Assembly (NCBI RefSeq): GCF_000429945.1
Contig: NZ_AUCV01000040.1
Coordinates: 1-60,198 of the forward strand
Source of the DNA: Desulfogranum japonicum DSM 18378
GTDB taxonomy: Bacteria; Desulfobacterota; Desulfobulbia; Desulfobulbales; Desulfobulbaceae
Length of the DNA stretch: 60,198 bases
Direction: 5' to 3'
Shown piece after piece: positions 1 to 9,023 of the stretch. Positions within the stretch are counted from its first letter, which is position 1. Every line of letters begins with the position of its first letter. The position numbers and the translations under genes are program-made. The notes beneath the pieces were generated by a model, which saw only the letters and a list, made by a program, of their open reading frames with translations, was not told the origin of the DNA and ran no database searches.

Positions 1-1
1 G

Positions 2-289
2 CAGGAGATCGGCAGTTCGAAATCGCAGACTCGAAATGCTGATGCTGTAGAGAACCATCTCAACTTTTGCATGATGGCGACAACGCTGACATGGGTTTAT
101 GCGGCTCGACTGCAAAAGGCGCCCGATCGCAAATATAAAGTTCGCGGCCGTTCCGGATTTGCATTTTCAGATGTCCGAAGAATTATAGCCGAGGCCGCAT
201 TGAGTGAGGATTTTCAATCGATTTGCCCGTTACCGAGGCAAAAGACGCAAAAATCTTTTGTCAGAACACTGCTACGCATGGTCGCGTAG
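2..289 (+). CDS. Transposase, C-terminal part (gene runs off the left edge)
   Basis: The frame is open from base 2 to the stop at 287-289 and gives about 95 residues. It contains KSQTRNADAVENHLN followed by CMMATTLTWVY and ends SFVRTLLRMVA, which I recognise as the C-terminal end of a DDE transposase that usually runs to about 450 residues. The start lies outside the window. The element's right terminal repeat appears to lie at about 313-333, because its reverse complement matches a sequence at 59811-59830 upstream of the transposase start at the other end of the window. The exact IS family is not assigned. Recognition is from memory of the family, not from a search. Confidence 0.7.
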   Translation, partial: QEIGSSKSQTRNADAVENHLNFCMMATTLTWVYAARLQKAPDRKYKVRGRSGFAFSDVRRIIAEAALSEDFQSICPLPRQKTQKSFVRTLLRMVA

Positions 290-312
290 GGGAACCGGGA
301 TCGGCGATGTGA

Positions 313-333
313 TAATTTCCAGGAAACTTTAGT
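313..333. repeat. Probable right terminal inverted repeat of the IS
   Basis: The bases taatttccaggaaacttt (313-330), read as reverse complement, match aagtttcctgaaaatt at 59815-59830 with one mismatch over 16 positions. The sequence sits about 25-45 bases after the transposase stop codon, as expected for an IS end. Bases 334-760 beyond it hold no gene I can support. Confidence 0.5.
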
Positions 334-760
334 CTTGTGATATATTACCGTTTATGTGACGTTCTGATTCCACCACAGCAATAGTGTTAAGCTGAGGCCA
401 TTCTTTATTGAATCGGGAAGTGACAAATATGAGACATGCCAAGAGGAATGTCTCACAAAGTGTGATTTGCGAGATCGAGGTGCAGGAGGTTTAGAGTATG
501 ATTTTCGTTTTCCCGACAAAATGCTGCATATGACTGAATGTACAGGCATATTTAGACTCTATCCGGAATTTCGCACGAATCCAGGTGTCAATCTTGAGGC
601 TGTTCTGTTCGATCACAGTATTGAGGCGAATCCAATATTTATAGTCACTCGGTTTTTCGAGTATCAGGGCAATCCCGGCTTTCTTGCCGGTCTGAACACT
701 GTAATATAAGGATTGTCCAATGGCCTCTGCCCATTTTGAGCCGAACTCGGATCTTTTGAT

Positions 761-1165
761 TCATCTAACCCAATTTTCAACCTGGAGCTTCGGAACTCTC
801 TGGAAATGTTTGTCGTTGTTAGTGACAAGGATCATATTTTGGCTTCTGGCGTGGGCGGCAATCATCATGTCCATTGAACCGATAACTTCCCCTTTGGTTT
901 GGAGGTATGCCCTGATTTTGCCGTAATGCTCCGCAGATTCTTTGGTCCATGGGATTATGGTTAAGTGTCGGACAAAATCGTCAATCACCGCTCTGTTTAC
1001 CTTTTTTGATGAAGAATGCTCAACTCCATAAACAAGCTCGGCGTAGGTCACAACAGAGATGCAAAGCTGTTCCATTTCAACTTGTCTGAAGTGTTCAAGA
1101 ACCTGTAACGGACGTTCTCTAATGATATAGCTACAAATATCAGTATCGAGCATGTAACGAATCAT
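761..1165 (-). CDS. vapC: VapC-type PIN-domain toxin ribonuclease
   Basis: A 134-residue PIN-domain protein, the usual VapC length. PIN toxins are Mg-dependent endoribonucleases that cleave tRNA or rRNA when not bound by their antitoxin. The acidic active-site set is visible: D7 in MLDTD, E43 in TYAELVYG, D99 in SMDMMIAA and D118 in LVTNNDKHF. The start codon overlaps the stop of the upstream antitoxin gene by four bases (ATGA), so the two are translationally coupled. The pair lies beside transposase remnants. RNA target is unknown. Confidence 0.9.
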   Translation of the reverse strand: MIRYMLDTDICSYIIRERPLQVLEHFRQVEMEQLCISVVTYAELVYGVEHSSSKKVNRAVIDDFVRHLTIIPWTKESAEHYGKIRAYLQTKGEVIGSMDMMIAAHARSQNMILVTNNDKHFQRVPKLQVENWVR

Positions 1166-1392
1166 TTGAAAATGTCCCTTTCTTCTGCTTCGGGTTGTTC
1201 CCGATCCTGCATGAAATCAGGAGTAGGTTTGTTGCCGGAAAGAAAAAAATCATCCCACGAATCAGGCTTTTCAGACAAAATAACCTTTGATCCTTCTCGA
1301 TGAATGAAGACCTCTTTACCTTTGAATCTAAACTCTTTCGGCAACCTTACCGCTTGGCTTCGGCCATTCTGAAAAATCTTTGCTGTTTCCAT
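1162..1392 (-). CDS. vapB: VapB-type antitoxin (AbrB/SpoVT-like swapped-hairpin)
   Basis: A 76-residue antitoxin. The N-terminal AKIFQNGRSQAVRLPKEFRF is the swapped-hairpin DNA-binding domain typical of VapB, and the acidic C-terminus would bind the toxin. I place the start at 1392 rather than at the ATG four codons upstream, because a good GGAGG Shine-Dalgarno lies inside those four codons. It is cotranscribed with vapC. VapB family members normally repress their own promoter together with VapC, and repeated half-sites lie just upstream. Confidence 0.88.
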   Translation of the reverse strand: METAKIFQNGRSQAVRLPKEFRFKGKEVFIHREGSKVILSEKPDSWDDFFLSGNKPTPDFMQDREQPEAEERDIFK

Positions 1393-1416
1393 CAGGTCCT
1401 CCATTGATTCAGTGTT

Positions 1417-1462
1417 AACTTGATAAAGAAAATATAATATATATCAAGATATATATCAAGTT
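1417..1462 (-). promoter_or_regulatory. vapBC promoter/operator region
   Basis: A perfect 9-base inverted repeat, aacttgata at 1417-1425 and tatcaagtt at 1454-1462, is accompanied by a third half-site tatcaag at 1442-1448. The spacer is very AT-rich with TATATT-like sequences suitable for a -10 box. The position 25-70 bases upstream of vapB fits autoregulation by the VapBC complex. Binding itself is inferred. Confidence 0.5.
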
Positions 1463-1591
1463 ATCATGATAGAATTTTCCATGCTGGAGTTTTCGGGGAC
1501 AAGAACAAGTTGCATAGCGTCATGTTTTGATTCACTATTTTGTATTTTTTGAGAAACATTATCTTTTTTCCTCTGCCAGGACCGACCAAGT

Positions 1592-2116
1592 TTAAGCAAA
1601 CTTGATCATTACGTTAAATTCGGTCCACATTCTTTCAATAATACTGCTCTCTCTGTTCTCTGTTACTGATTTTTCTATCCGCTTATCTTTGCTTTCATCA
1701 TGGAAGAGATAGTAGACATAATGAAAATCATCAGTCATCGTATGGATAATCGATTGCCCAATACCCTGTTTGACTGTGGAGCCATTCGGGCTTTGTTTAT
1801 ATTCAATGGCAACCAGGTATGGGTCTGTTATGATGAAATCTGGATAATTCCTAGAACCAAATGTCATCTTTCGCTGTTTCCCGAATTTCCCTTCCTGTCC
1901 TTCCCAATAAAAGGATTTATGCGCTTTCCCTATGTAATCCTTGTAACCTTCTGTCTGGAACCAATACTCAAGATAATTCAAGATGAGTGGTCGAATTTCT
2001 GTTTGTATTTGGACCTCGCTCTTTCCAGTTGTCCTTTTTCTGAACTGCGGATGCTTCACAATATAATTGTGAAGACCATTTAGGAACCTGGTTACCTTAA
2101 CTGTCTTTTTTCGCAT
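1592..2116 (-). CDS. Hypothetical protein with PD-(D/E)XK nuclease-like motif
   Basis: A 174-residue protein I cannot name. The stretch PDFIITDPYLVAIEYKQS has the arrangement D-(x)n-E-x-K seen in PD-(D/E)XK nuclease cores, as in many restriction and repair enzymes. The N-terminal part is basic and the middle is aromatic-rich. It is a lone gene with no methyltransferase or helicase nearby. Its 5' end abuts an ISAs1 transposase fragment on the other strand, which suggests it is in a region of insertion and decay, so the gene could be a remnant. The nuclease assignment rests only on the motif. Confidence 0.45.
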   Translation of the reverse strand: MRKKTVKVTRFLNGLHNYIVKHPQFRKRTTGKSEVQIQTEIRPLILNYLEYWFQTEGYKDYIGKAHKSFYWEGQEGKFGKQRKMTFGSRNYPDFIITDPYLVAIEYKQSPNGSTVKQGIGQSIIHTMTDDFHYVYYLFHDESKDKRIEKSVTENRESSIIERMWTEFNVMIKFA

Positions 2117-2138
2117 GAGTCTTACCTTGGTTCAAGGT

Positions 2139-2290
2139 GCAGGATGTCAAGACGTTTTTACCGTTACCGATGGTCAAGTTGTGCCCATAGACGGCAAAAC
2201 TGTTCGTCGTTCTTACAAAAAGTCGATTGGCAAAAAAGCTGTTCATATGGTTAGCGCTTGGGCGGCAAAAAACAGTTTGGTGCTTGAAGT
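2139..2290 (+). pseudogene. ISAs1-family transposase fragment
   Basis: About 50 codons encode VPIDGKTVRRSYKKS and then HMVSAWAAKNSLVL, the characteristic IDGKT-RRS and H-VSA-A blocks around the first catalytic Asp of ISAs1-type transposases. Those proteins are normally around 370 residues; here the similarity stops soon after and the remaining reading frame is unrelated. This is a decayed insertion remnant. Confidence 0.7.
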
Positions 2291-2390
2291 CCTGACCACT
2301 GAAGCATTATTTCCAGCAAGACAAACCAGACGCTGCATCAACCAAATCTTATCGGGACAGGGTCAAAGACTGATTGTATGTTTTGCAAAT

Positions 2391-2520
2391 GGTGCGTGTG
2401 ACGCACCCTACCTGTCCCTGGTCGCACTTGGCCCATTTGGTTCTTCCATGAAAAATGAAATGAGGTTCATTGCAATATACTTCGGTGGTACTCCGGATGG
2501 TAGGGTGCGTCACACACACC
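2391..2520. repeat. Inverted-repeat-bounded segment, REP/MITE-like
   Basis: The segment begins ggtgcgtgtgacgcacccta and ends with the near reverse complement (tagggtgcgtcacacacacc, 2501-2520). Each arm of about 22 bases also contains a small palindrome of the ggtgcgt/acgcacc type. The ends enclose about 85 bases without a gene. It lies directly downstream of the ISAs1 fragment. Confidence 0.5.
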
Positions 2521-2548
2521 ACGCCATGTCATATCAATAGCCTGCTCT

Positions 2549-3517
2549 TCATTGAATAATGGTAATTACCAGGTAGGCGGAGTACCCCACATAAGAAGCC
2601 AGAAGTATTGCGCCTTCGAAACGGTTAATACGTCCGGGTCCGCGAAAACCATATCCAAAGAGAAACAGCGACAGGGTCAAAACGGCCATTACCAGCATAT
2701 CACGGCTGAAAACCTCAGGCTCGACAGCGGTTGGATGAATTGCACCGGCAATACCTACCACAGCCAGCGTATTGAACAGATTGGAGCCAAGCACATTCCC
2801 CAATGCCAAGTCATGCTCTCCTTTTCTGGTGGCAATGATAGACGATGCCAGTTCAGGCAAAGAAGTACCAATTGCAACAATGGTCAAGCCAATGATGAGG
2901 TCGCTGACACCATATCCATGGGCGATTTCCACAGCTCCCCAAACCAGGAGGCGGGAGCTGAAAATCAGGCACACCATCCCGACCAGCAGCCAGAAAATGG
3001 CACGATTGAGCGGTATGGATCGGATTTCCAACTCCTGTTCCATTTCACTCTGTAATGCATCCGGTTTGTTTTGCATGCCCTGCCAGATAGTCCAAATCAT
3101 TAATCCGCCAAATAGGACAAGCAGCACCACAGCATCGAACCGTGTAATCCAGCCATCCAGGATCAGCCATGCTTCCAGAGCAGTCACAACTGCAAGGATG
3201 GGCAGCTCTTTGCGCAGGACCTGCGAATGCACTGCAATTGGGCTGATGAGTGCAGTGAGGCCAAGGATCAAGGCGATGTTGGTAATATTTGAGCCATAGG
3301 CATTGCCAAGCGCAATGCCTGGATTTCCCTGTGAAGCGGCCAGGGCTGACACTACCATTTCCGGTGCAGATGTACCGAAACCGATAATCACCATACCGAT
3401 TAACAGAGCCGGCATACCAAAATGACGAGCTGTGGATGCAGCTCCTTCGACAAATCGATCAGCACTCCATACCAGCAGCGCCAACCCTATAAATACAGCT
3501 AAAAACGGCAAAATCAT
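2549..3517 (-). CDS. yrbG: Calcium/sodium antiporter, CaCA family (YrbG-like)
   Basis: A 322-residue inner-membrane protein with about ten hydrophobic segments and the two inverted alpha-repeats of cation/Ca exchangers. The first is GFGTSAPEMVVSALAAS followed by ALGNAYGSNITN, and the second is AIGTSLPELASSIIAT followed by ALGNVLGSNLFN. The conserved acidic residues in G-SxPE and the GN-xGSN motifs that form the ion site are intact. Length matches the YrbG family. It probably exports Ca2+ in exchange for Na+. A good Shine-Dalgarno (AGGGGCAGAGA) precedes the ATG. It appears monocistronic. Confidence 0.92.
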   Translation of the reverse strand: MILPFLAVFIGLALLVWSADRFVEGAASTARHFGMPALLIGMVIIGFGTSAPEMVVSALAASQGNPGIALGNAYGSNITNIALILGLTALISPIAVHSQVLRKELPILAVVTALEAWLILDGWITRFDAVVLLVLFGGLMIWTIWQGMQNKPDALQSEMEQELEIRSIPLNRAIFWLLVGMVCLIFSSRLLVWGAVEIAHGYGVSDLIIGLTIVAIGTSLPELASSIIATRKGEHDLALGNVLGSNLFNTLAVVGIAGAIHPTAVEPEVFSRDMLVMAVLTLSLFLFGYGFRGPGRINRFEGAILLASYVGYSAYLVITIIQ

Positions 3518-3627
3518 TTCTCTGCCCCTTGTTGTTTAAAAACTGAATCTCCGATGCGGGCAAACAGGTTGAGGGCCGAAGAAAAAAGACATGATCCAAT
3601 TATTCCCCACGGCCCTGACTTCTGCGT

Positions 3628-3924
3628 TCATCCCAAATGCACCGCTTCTGTGGAGAGTAAAAAGCCCATTGCCAGAACGCAGCCGCCTATTCCGCACCAA
3701 AAATCTCCCCAACTCCAATGTCCTTTACTCCACACATCAAGAGCTTCTTTGACAATGGTGACCAACAGGCCTGAAAATAACAATGGCTGCCAATACACAC
3801 CAAACAGCGTCAGCATAAAGCCCCAAAAAAAATGAAGTTGAAGATCCCACCTGAAAAAGTTGACGATCAATTCTCCGTAATACTGATATCTTTCAAGTAT
3901 TGTCATATAGAATACCATATTCAT
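3628..3924 (-). CDS. Small integral membrane protein, unknown function
   Basis: A 98-residue protein with two or three hydrophobic segments (roughly residues 29-60 and 75-95) and a short amphipathic N-terminus. The charged turn VKEALDVWSKGHWSWGDFW between membrane segments resembles small YjdF/VanZ-like membrane proteins, but I do not recognise a specific family. Several ATGs occur within the first seven codons and the true start is uncertain. It lies upstream of and in the same direction as the antiporter, 110 bases away, so the two may be cotranscribed. Confidence 0.5.
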   Translation of the reverse strand: MNMVFYMTILERYQYYGELIVNFFRWDLQLHFFWGFMLTLFGVYWQPLLFSGLLVTIVKEALDVWSKGHWSWGDFWCGIGGCVLAMGFLLSTEAVHLG

Positions 3925-4391
3925 ACTGTAGGCTAGACGCTCAATGGGCTGTTAAAAAAGCCGAGGTCTTTACATGAACAAGATGCATTCCGCAAGGTAA
4001 AGGCCAAGGAAAAAATGCATTGTTTTTCCCTCAGTCCTTATTACCTGGCAGCTGCAGATGAAAGAGGTCTCCCTCTCTATGGATAACCACGTACAATCCA
4101 GTCACATCTTTCATTTCGGCAAATTGAGTGCGCAGGAGACACCCTCGTTTCCATTCCACACCTTGAGTTACCCAATCGGCAAGAACGTTGCACATGGACC
4201 AAACAGGTGTCCCTTGCTTAACATACTGAAATCAGATAATATAGCCATCTTTTTCAAATCACATCCACGGTTGGGCCAACAAACCTGAGCTGATGTGGAA
4301 CGAATATTTGTAATACATACTATGCATTGTTGTCAGATATTCCTTGTCAAGGCTGAAAAATTTTATCGAAATCATCACACAGGTTAGAATA

Positions 4392-4601
4392 ATGGAACAT
4401 AGAAATTGGGAATGCCCCAAATGCAACTCAAGGCAGTTTGAGACAGATCAGTTTTCAGCCACAGGCGGATTTTGGACCAAGATTTTTGATATTCAAAGCA
4501 AAAAATTTACCACGATCACCTGCTCTCGCTGCACTTACACGGAAATTTATAAAACCAAGAGCAGTGCTCTGAGTAATGTACTGGATTTCTTTACAGGATA
4601 A
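4392..4601 (+). CDS. Zinc-ribbon protein
   Basis: A 69-residue protein with two Cys pairs, CPKCNSRQFE and CSRCTY, about 35 residues apart. This is the layout of zinc-ribbon nucleic-acid-binding proteins of the DUF2116/PF09855 kind. The frame is open farther upstream, but the ATG at 4392 gives the N-terminus MEHRNWECPKC that such proteins usually have. No strong Shine-Dalgarno is seen. Role unknown; it sits alone. Confidence 0.6.
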   Translation: MEHRNWECPKCNSRQFETDQFSATGGFWTKIFDIQSKKFTTITCSRCTYTEIYKTKSSALSNVLDFFTG

Positions 4602-4700
4602 TCTTTTCACTCTGCCTTTGGCAGCCGGTTAGCCCCTTCCTGCGATCTGGTCCTCTTTTTTCCAGGACTCCCCCTGGGAATCTCTCCGTGGTCTGGCGCA

Positions 4701-4746
4701 CGTGTGGCTGGTGAGCACAGATAATTGACAGCTGCCCAGCCACACG
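4701..4746. repeat. Perfect 11-bp inverted repeat in a 360-base gene-free stretch
   Basis: The sequence cgtgtggctgg (4701-4711) and its exact reverse complement ccagccacacg (4736-4746) flank a 24-base loop. No T-run follows, so a terminator is unlikely. The surrounding region 4602-4965 contains no gene; its second half holds a possible promoter for the beta-barrel gene. Confidence 0.45.
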
Positions 4747-4814
4747 AATCTCTACCAAGCGATTGCAATAATGCTTTCATTTTTTATTTCTTAACCAGCG
4801 GTTTAGTTTTAATC

Positions 4815-4843
4815 TTGACACAGACAGGCTAAACCAATACTCT
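4815..4843 (+). promoter_or_regulatory. Possible sigma-70 promoter of the beta-barrel gene
   Basis: TTGACA at 4815-4820 is followed after 17 bases by TACTCT, a weak -10. Nearby copies of ggttta/taaacc around the hexamers (4800, 4830, 4852) could bind a regulator. The start codon is about 120 bases downstream. Confidence 0.3.
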
Positions 4844-4965
4844 TACTTACCGGTTTAATTAGTAATACTTGGTGGTGGGTAAACAGCTCCCCTGTAGAGG
4901 GTTCGCTTTTACCGATATTTCAAATGCATAAAAAGGTAACATTCACGTTACAGAAAGGTGAAAAA

Positions 4966-5466
4966 ATGAAAAAACTACTCCTGATCGCAATGATAGGCAT
5001 GTATATCTTTGCCGGGAATGCCTGGGCAGGTGAACACAGATTAGGGTTTGGTATCAACTATTGGACCACACTGGATGATATTGATGTGGATGATGTGGAC
5101 GAAGATGGTTTTTCCTATATTCCCAGCTATCAATACTGGTGGAGTGAATATCTTGGCGTTGAAGCAAACCTGGAAATACTGCCTGACTGGTTTGACGAAA
5201 CAGCCTATGCTCCGCAGGCTTACATTCTCTTTGGCAAAGCCATCTACGTCGGTGCGGGTATAGGTATGGTTTACTACGATGGCGACTTCAACGATGAACC
5301 ATTTTTCGCTTTACGGGCAGGCCTCAATCTGGAAGTCTTGCCAAACACCTACCTGGATATTTCAGCAAATTATCGTTTCAACGATGATACGGATCTGAAA
5401 GACAGCGACAAAGATATCGACACGGATACGGTTTTCCTGGGAGCCGCTGTTCGCTTTGCCTTCTAA
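4966..5466 (+). CDS. Outer-membrane beta-barrel protein
   Basis: A 166-residue exported protein. A signal peptide ends at about residue 21 (NAWA before GEHRLGFG), and the rest shows alternating aromatic/glycine strands such as YIPSYQYWW, GAGIGMVYYDG and YLDISANYRF, ending in a C-terminal Phe (AVRFAF), the usual outer-membrane insertion signal. The size suggests an 8-stranded OmpW/OmpA-type barrel. The loop sequences are rich in Asp (DDIDVDDVDEDG). The start was chosen at 4966 because GAAAGGTG lies just before it and the signal peptide begins there. A strong terminator follows. Ligand unknown. Confidence 0.8.
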   Translation: MKKLLLIAMIGMYIFAGNAWAGEHRLGFGINYWTTLDDIDVDDVDEDGFSYIPSYQYWWSEYLGVEANLEILPDWFDETAYAPQAYILFGKAIYVGAGIGMVYYDGDFNDEPFFALRAGLNLEVLPNTYLDISANYRFNDDTDLKDSDKDIDTDTVFLGAAVRFAF

Positions 5467-5494
5467 TCTGTATTACGTCAAATCAGACACCCGG

Positions 5495-5522
5495 AAGCCC
5501 GGCAGATTCTTGCCGGGCTTTT
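5495..5522 (+). terminator. Rho-independent terminator
   Basis: Perfect 10-bp stem aagcccggca/tgccgggctt with a six-base loop, followed by a short T tract. It ends the beta-barrel gene and lies before the convergent TetR gene. Confidence 0.85.
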
Positions 5523-5554
5523 GCATGTTTGCAACGATCTTTTTCCATGTGAAT

Positions 5555-6166
5555 TCAATCACCAGCCTTATAGGCGGCTAAAAACACCTGCACAGCACTC
5601 CTGCTGGCCTGCCTGACCTTCTCTGCAGAAAAATCCGGAGCGACACCGATGGGGCCTCCCCAGTTGACTTCAGCCTCGTACAGGGCTAAAAGTTGCTGGG
5701 CAGCAGTCCAACAATACTCCACCTGCAAATATCCTGCTTCTGTGGCTGCGGCAAGGTAGTTGTTAATCATTGACACAGCCTGCTTGTTTCCCAACTCCCA
5801 GAATTGCCTGGCATCAGCTTCATCATTCATGGTTGCGGCAATCAAGCGTTTAAAGGCACACGCTTCAGGGGAAGCTATCATGCTGATGTAATATTCGCCC
5901 AGCTTTGTCAGTACATTCTCAGGGTCATCCCGGGTTTTATTCTCCAATTCCATGAATGCAGGTACCACATCACTACATAATCGATTAATGATAACCTCCA
6001 CAAGCAACTCGGCTTTTGAAGGAAAATAACCGTACAGTGTTGGTTTGGAACAACCAGCCTGAGTGGAGATTTCACTCATCGACGCCCGTTCATATCCCAT
6101 CTCTAAAAATATCTGTTCCGCAGTTTCCAATATAGATTTACGCCGCTCTTCGGTGCGTACTCGCAA
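5555..6166 (-). CDS. TetR/AcrR-family transcriptional regulator
   Basis: A 203-residue protein with the TetR N-terminal helix-turn-helix (residues about 8-55): RKSILETAEQIFLEMGYERASMSEISTQAGCSKPTLYGYFPSKAELL. The C-terminal 140 residues are the ligand/dimer domain, close to the AefR-like type with AAEAGYLQVE. The start is a TTG at 6166 preceded at eight bases by AGGAGG. It is convergent with the beta-barrel gene and no obvious target lies next to it. Confidence 0.9.
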   Translation of the reverse strand: MRVRTEERRKSILETAEQIFLEMGYERASMSEISTQAGCSKPTLYGYFPSKAELLVEVIINRLCSDVVPAFMELENKTRDDPENVLTKLGEYYISMIASPEACAFKRLIAATMNDEADARQFWELGNKQAVSMINNYLAAATEAGYLQVEYCWTAAQQLLALYEAEVNWGGPIGVAPDFSAEKVRQASRSAVQVFLAAYKAGD

Positions 6167-6209
6167 AAGGGAGTCCTCCTTTCTTTGTTGGTTTGTTCCA
6201 TCTTGTTCT

Positions 6210-6368
6210 GTAACTACTCACAGGGAAGACCGATAACCTTGAAAGTTTTTCGTATTTGTAACGGGTTACAGGGAACCTGAGATTTTCGCAAGCAGGCTGG
6301 TGCAACGTATTGAATCATACGTAAGCCAAGCTGATCGTGGAAAGATCAGGTGCACTGCGAGCAGTTAC
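6210..6368. repeat. Dispersed palindromic element, family 1, full copy A
   Basis: A 159-base element beginning GTAACTACTC and ending GAGCAGTTAC, giving 10-bp terminal inverted repeats with one mismatch. Inside are small hairpins, including ctgatc/gatcag around gtggaaa. A copy of the same length is at 21122. It lies upstream of the TetR gene. The rest of 6167-6600 has no gene I can support. Confidence 0.8.
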
Positions 6369-6603
6369 CTTGTGTTAACAAATTGCGACATAAATTTTCA
6401 AAGAAAAAATACAACCAATCACAGGCTGTATCATCATCCGGCTTCAAAATCTCTGACATGAGGGCTTTTGTTCGAATGCAGGTAAACGAGGAACGAGTGA
6501 ATACCGGCTAACCAAATACTGACCGTGTTATAGCACGTACCTAACAGCCTGCAGATAAGGTAACGCAGATTGATTCTGATATTCTTTTACAAGAGTGTGC
6601 CCA

Positions 6604-9009
6604 ATGCATGCACACAATCCAGCTGCGTTACCCCTTATGACAAAACATTTATCCTTGTTCGACTCCACACCCTCCACTACAAATCAGCATAAGGCTGCGG
6701 AAGCTCTGCGCCTCCATCTGAAAAGACAACAGACATGTCCTCCATTCACTGCAGGTGATGTTACTGCTGGTATGGAAAACGAATTGCAGGTTGCAGTGAG
6801 CGGTACAAGAAATCATGTGGATCTGCCGATTTCCCTCGAGGCGTCGAACTATTACAACAATCTACTGCTCAGGGCGCAAAGGGGTGAATTACCGGAGCAC
6901 AACCTGCGGGAAATCAAGGATTTTTTAGATGATCACGAGATACAGGTGTGGGAAAATTCCTGGGTACGATTTCCCAAGGTATTGCTTGGAATCTATACCA
7001 GGTCCATTCTCCAACACGATTTTTCAGCTGATAAAAACCACCCTGAAGCAGGCTCCAGGGGAGATCTCCAACGTTTTCTCTTCTTGCACCAGGGAGAAGA
7101 GTGGCTGCGAATTCCTGTCAGTTATCTGTTAAAACTTTCCCTTGGCGAAGCTGTCAGTCAGCCGAATCATGATTATCCTTTTTTTCATGCCATCGGCCAA
7201 CGGCTCATGCGTCATTTTATAAGCGACAACATTTCGCCTGAGATCACCTCCTTCACCCTGAGCCGAGGCACAAAAGATACACTACCGGGAAGCGCCCTTG
7301 CCCAGGAAGGCAGCAGAAGATTTTTCTTCATCCAGTTGCTTCTCCAATATGCTGAAAAACGATTCCAGCTTGATCGTTTCGGGCAACAGGTTCATCTGTA
7401 TTTTGCCCCCAATCCACCAGAGCGGCAGAAACAACTCAATGCCATCATTCCTGATGGTGTGTACCGTGAACTGTTTCTCAATCCCTGCCTGTCAGGTTGG
7501 CCCAGGGGAGAAGAAAAACGTGCCTACATGGCCCTCTGTCACCGGACACTTTCCCGAAGTCAACTCAACACCATTGCCAAACTGAAAGAGGCAGGTATAC
7601 TCTGCAACAACCTTATTATCCTTCCCAATACTTCTTCAACAGCCCTGGCCAACAATGGCAGCCATATTACCCTGGCAAGCAAAAGCCTGACTGCCAGCTA
7701 TGCCCGGGCAGCTGAATTCCCTCCACAGTGCAGTGAAAAATATTTTGGGGACCTGATCATCAAGCTGGTGGAACACTTTCTGCCTCTTTTTGTCGGCACC
7801 TATTCTGCTGCGCCACGTCGCATAGGTTTTGCAGATTTTCATCCTGAAAAAGTACTGGGATTCTTACCCCATGAGCTGGAATCTTCCCATCTGCGCATGA
7901 TCTGGCGACGGTGGAAGAAAAAGGCTTCCCTCCAGTTCTTTGGTCATAATTTTACTCCCATGGGCCCTCTCTGGCTGGATACCCTGCTGGCACGCTGCTG
8001 CAGACTGCAAGGCGATTACCTCCCAGATGTCAGGCTGCTCGATTATCTGGTAGCGCTACAGAGTCAGGAAACAGCGCCAGGCCTGAACGGGGTTATGCAT
8101 AATCAGGAACTGCTGAAACAGAACCTGGCAGAACTTGGTATTTTTGACCCGCGTATGGCCATGTACCTGCCTTTCCGCATGCGGGATCTCAACGCGTACG
8201 GATTTCATGGATTTGAAGGCAGGCATTATTCATTGTTTCCCGATATGCATACTTTCCTGGCCAGAGCTGCCAACATGCAGGCCATAGTTACAGCCATTGC
8301 CACCAACCTGGTTCTAGAGGGAAAGGTTACCCACCAGGATATACCGGACGACCCTTTCACAGAAAGCGAACGGCGTCAGATTTTTTTCATAAGCGCCATT
8401 GGCGTGCCAACCCTGTATGTACGGGCAAACACTGGCAACAAGGTACTTCAAAACATCCTTATCCACGCAGGATCGCGCACCAGGTCGAGCAGAAGATACA
8501 AGGGATATATCCGCGTTCCACTGGATGCCTACCGACGAGCCAGCCTGGCATACCTGCGCCAAAATGGGTCATGGTTTCTTAACCATCAAAAAATTCGTGA
8601 AGAATTTTCTTACCTTGAGTCCATTTTCAACGGAAGCGAGCCATCTGCAGCGCAACGCCTGACTGTCTCGATTACCGGCTGCCACAATTTACGTTCGGCA
8701 CCAATGAAAGAAGAAGCAGCCCTCTTTAACCGATGCGCCGAACAGTACTATAGAGGCGCCTTGTGCAGCCATCACATGCAGGAAGGACTGGAAACGTTTG
8801 TTGAAAATGCCAGGCAACTGGAAAATACCGGGAGAAGTGACCTGGTTAAACTCAAAGAAATCATCATTGGCCAGAGCCGAGCAGACCGTTTCATTGCCGC
8901 AACAGGTAAACACGTATTGCGCGGCACTGCTTCGGAAAAACAGCTTCATCAGCTCCTGCTTCTGTTTCTGCTCATCATTGAGCAGGATCTGGAACAAGGA
9001 GAAGCATAG
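6604..9009 (+). CDS. Large unrecognised protein in a PSD-like/Lgt-like cluster
   Basis: About 801 residues, no signal peptide and no long hydrophobic segment until the C-terminal LLLLFLLIIEQ, so probably cytoplasmic or membrane-associated. I cannot assign a family. Features that look conserved are LSLFDSTPSTTNQHKAAEAL near the start, GMENELQVAVSG (about residue 57), VWENSWVRFPK, a basic aromatic middle (RMIWRRWKKKASLQFFGHNFTPMGPLWLDTL) and MAMYLPFRMRDLNAYGFHGFEGRHYSLFPD. The frame also permits GTG at 6595 and ATG at 6637; 6604 was chosen for the upstream AAGAG. It is 14 bases upstream of a phosphatidylserine-decarboxylase-like gene, so the two almost certainly form one transcript and act in the same pathway. 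A role in lipid head-group metabolism is inference from that neighbour only. Confidence 0.8.
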   Translation: MHAHNPAALPLMTKHLSLFDSTPSTTNQHKAAEALRLHLKRQQTCPPFTAGDVTAGMENELQVAVSGTRNHVDLPISLEASNYYNNLLLRAQRGELPEHNLREIKDFLDDHEIQVWENSWVRFPKVLLGIYTRSILQHDFSADKNHPEAGSRGDLQRFLFLHQGEEWLRIPVSYLLKLSLGEAVSQPNHDYPFFHAIGQRLMRHFISDNISPEITSFTLSRGTKDTLPGSALAQEGSRRFFFIQLLLQYAEKRFQLDRFGQQVHLYFAPNPPERQKQLNAIIPDGVYRELFLNPCLSGWPRGEEKRAYMALCHRTLSRSQLNTIAKLKEAGILCNNLIILPNTSSTALANNGSHITLASKSLTASYARAAEFPPQCSEKYFGDLIIKLVEHFLPLFVGTYSAAPRRIGFADFHPEKVLGFLPHELESSHLRMIWRRWKKKASLQFFGHNFTPMGPLWLDTLLARCCRLQGDYLPDVRLLDYLVALQSQETAPGLNGVMHNQELLKQNLAELGIFDPRMAMYLPFRMRDLNAYGFHGFEGRHYSLFPDMHTFLARAANMQAIVTAIATNLVLEGKVTHQDIPDDPFTESERRQIFFISAIGVPTLYVRANTGNKVLQNILIHAGSRTRSSRRYKGYIRVPLDAYRRASLAYLRQNGSWFLNHQKIREEFSYLESIFNGSEPSAAQRLTVSITGCHNLRSAPMKEEAALFNRCAEQYYRGALCSHHMQEGLETFVENARQLENTGRSDLVKLKEIIIGQSRADRFIAATGKHVLRGTASEKQLHQLLLLFLLIIEQDLEQGEA

Positions 9010-9023
9010 AACCAGAGGATATC

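Noticed and set aside
467-709. Open reading frame of 80 codons on the plus strand
   Set aside because: No recognisable domain, no Shine-Dalgarno and it lies in a region of IS remnants; not enough to call a gene.
4058-4288. Open reading frame of 76 codons
   Set aside because: Composition is not protein-like, no domain and no clear ribosome site.
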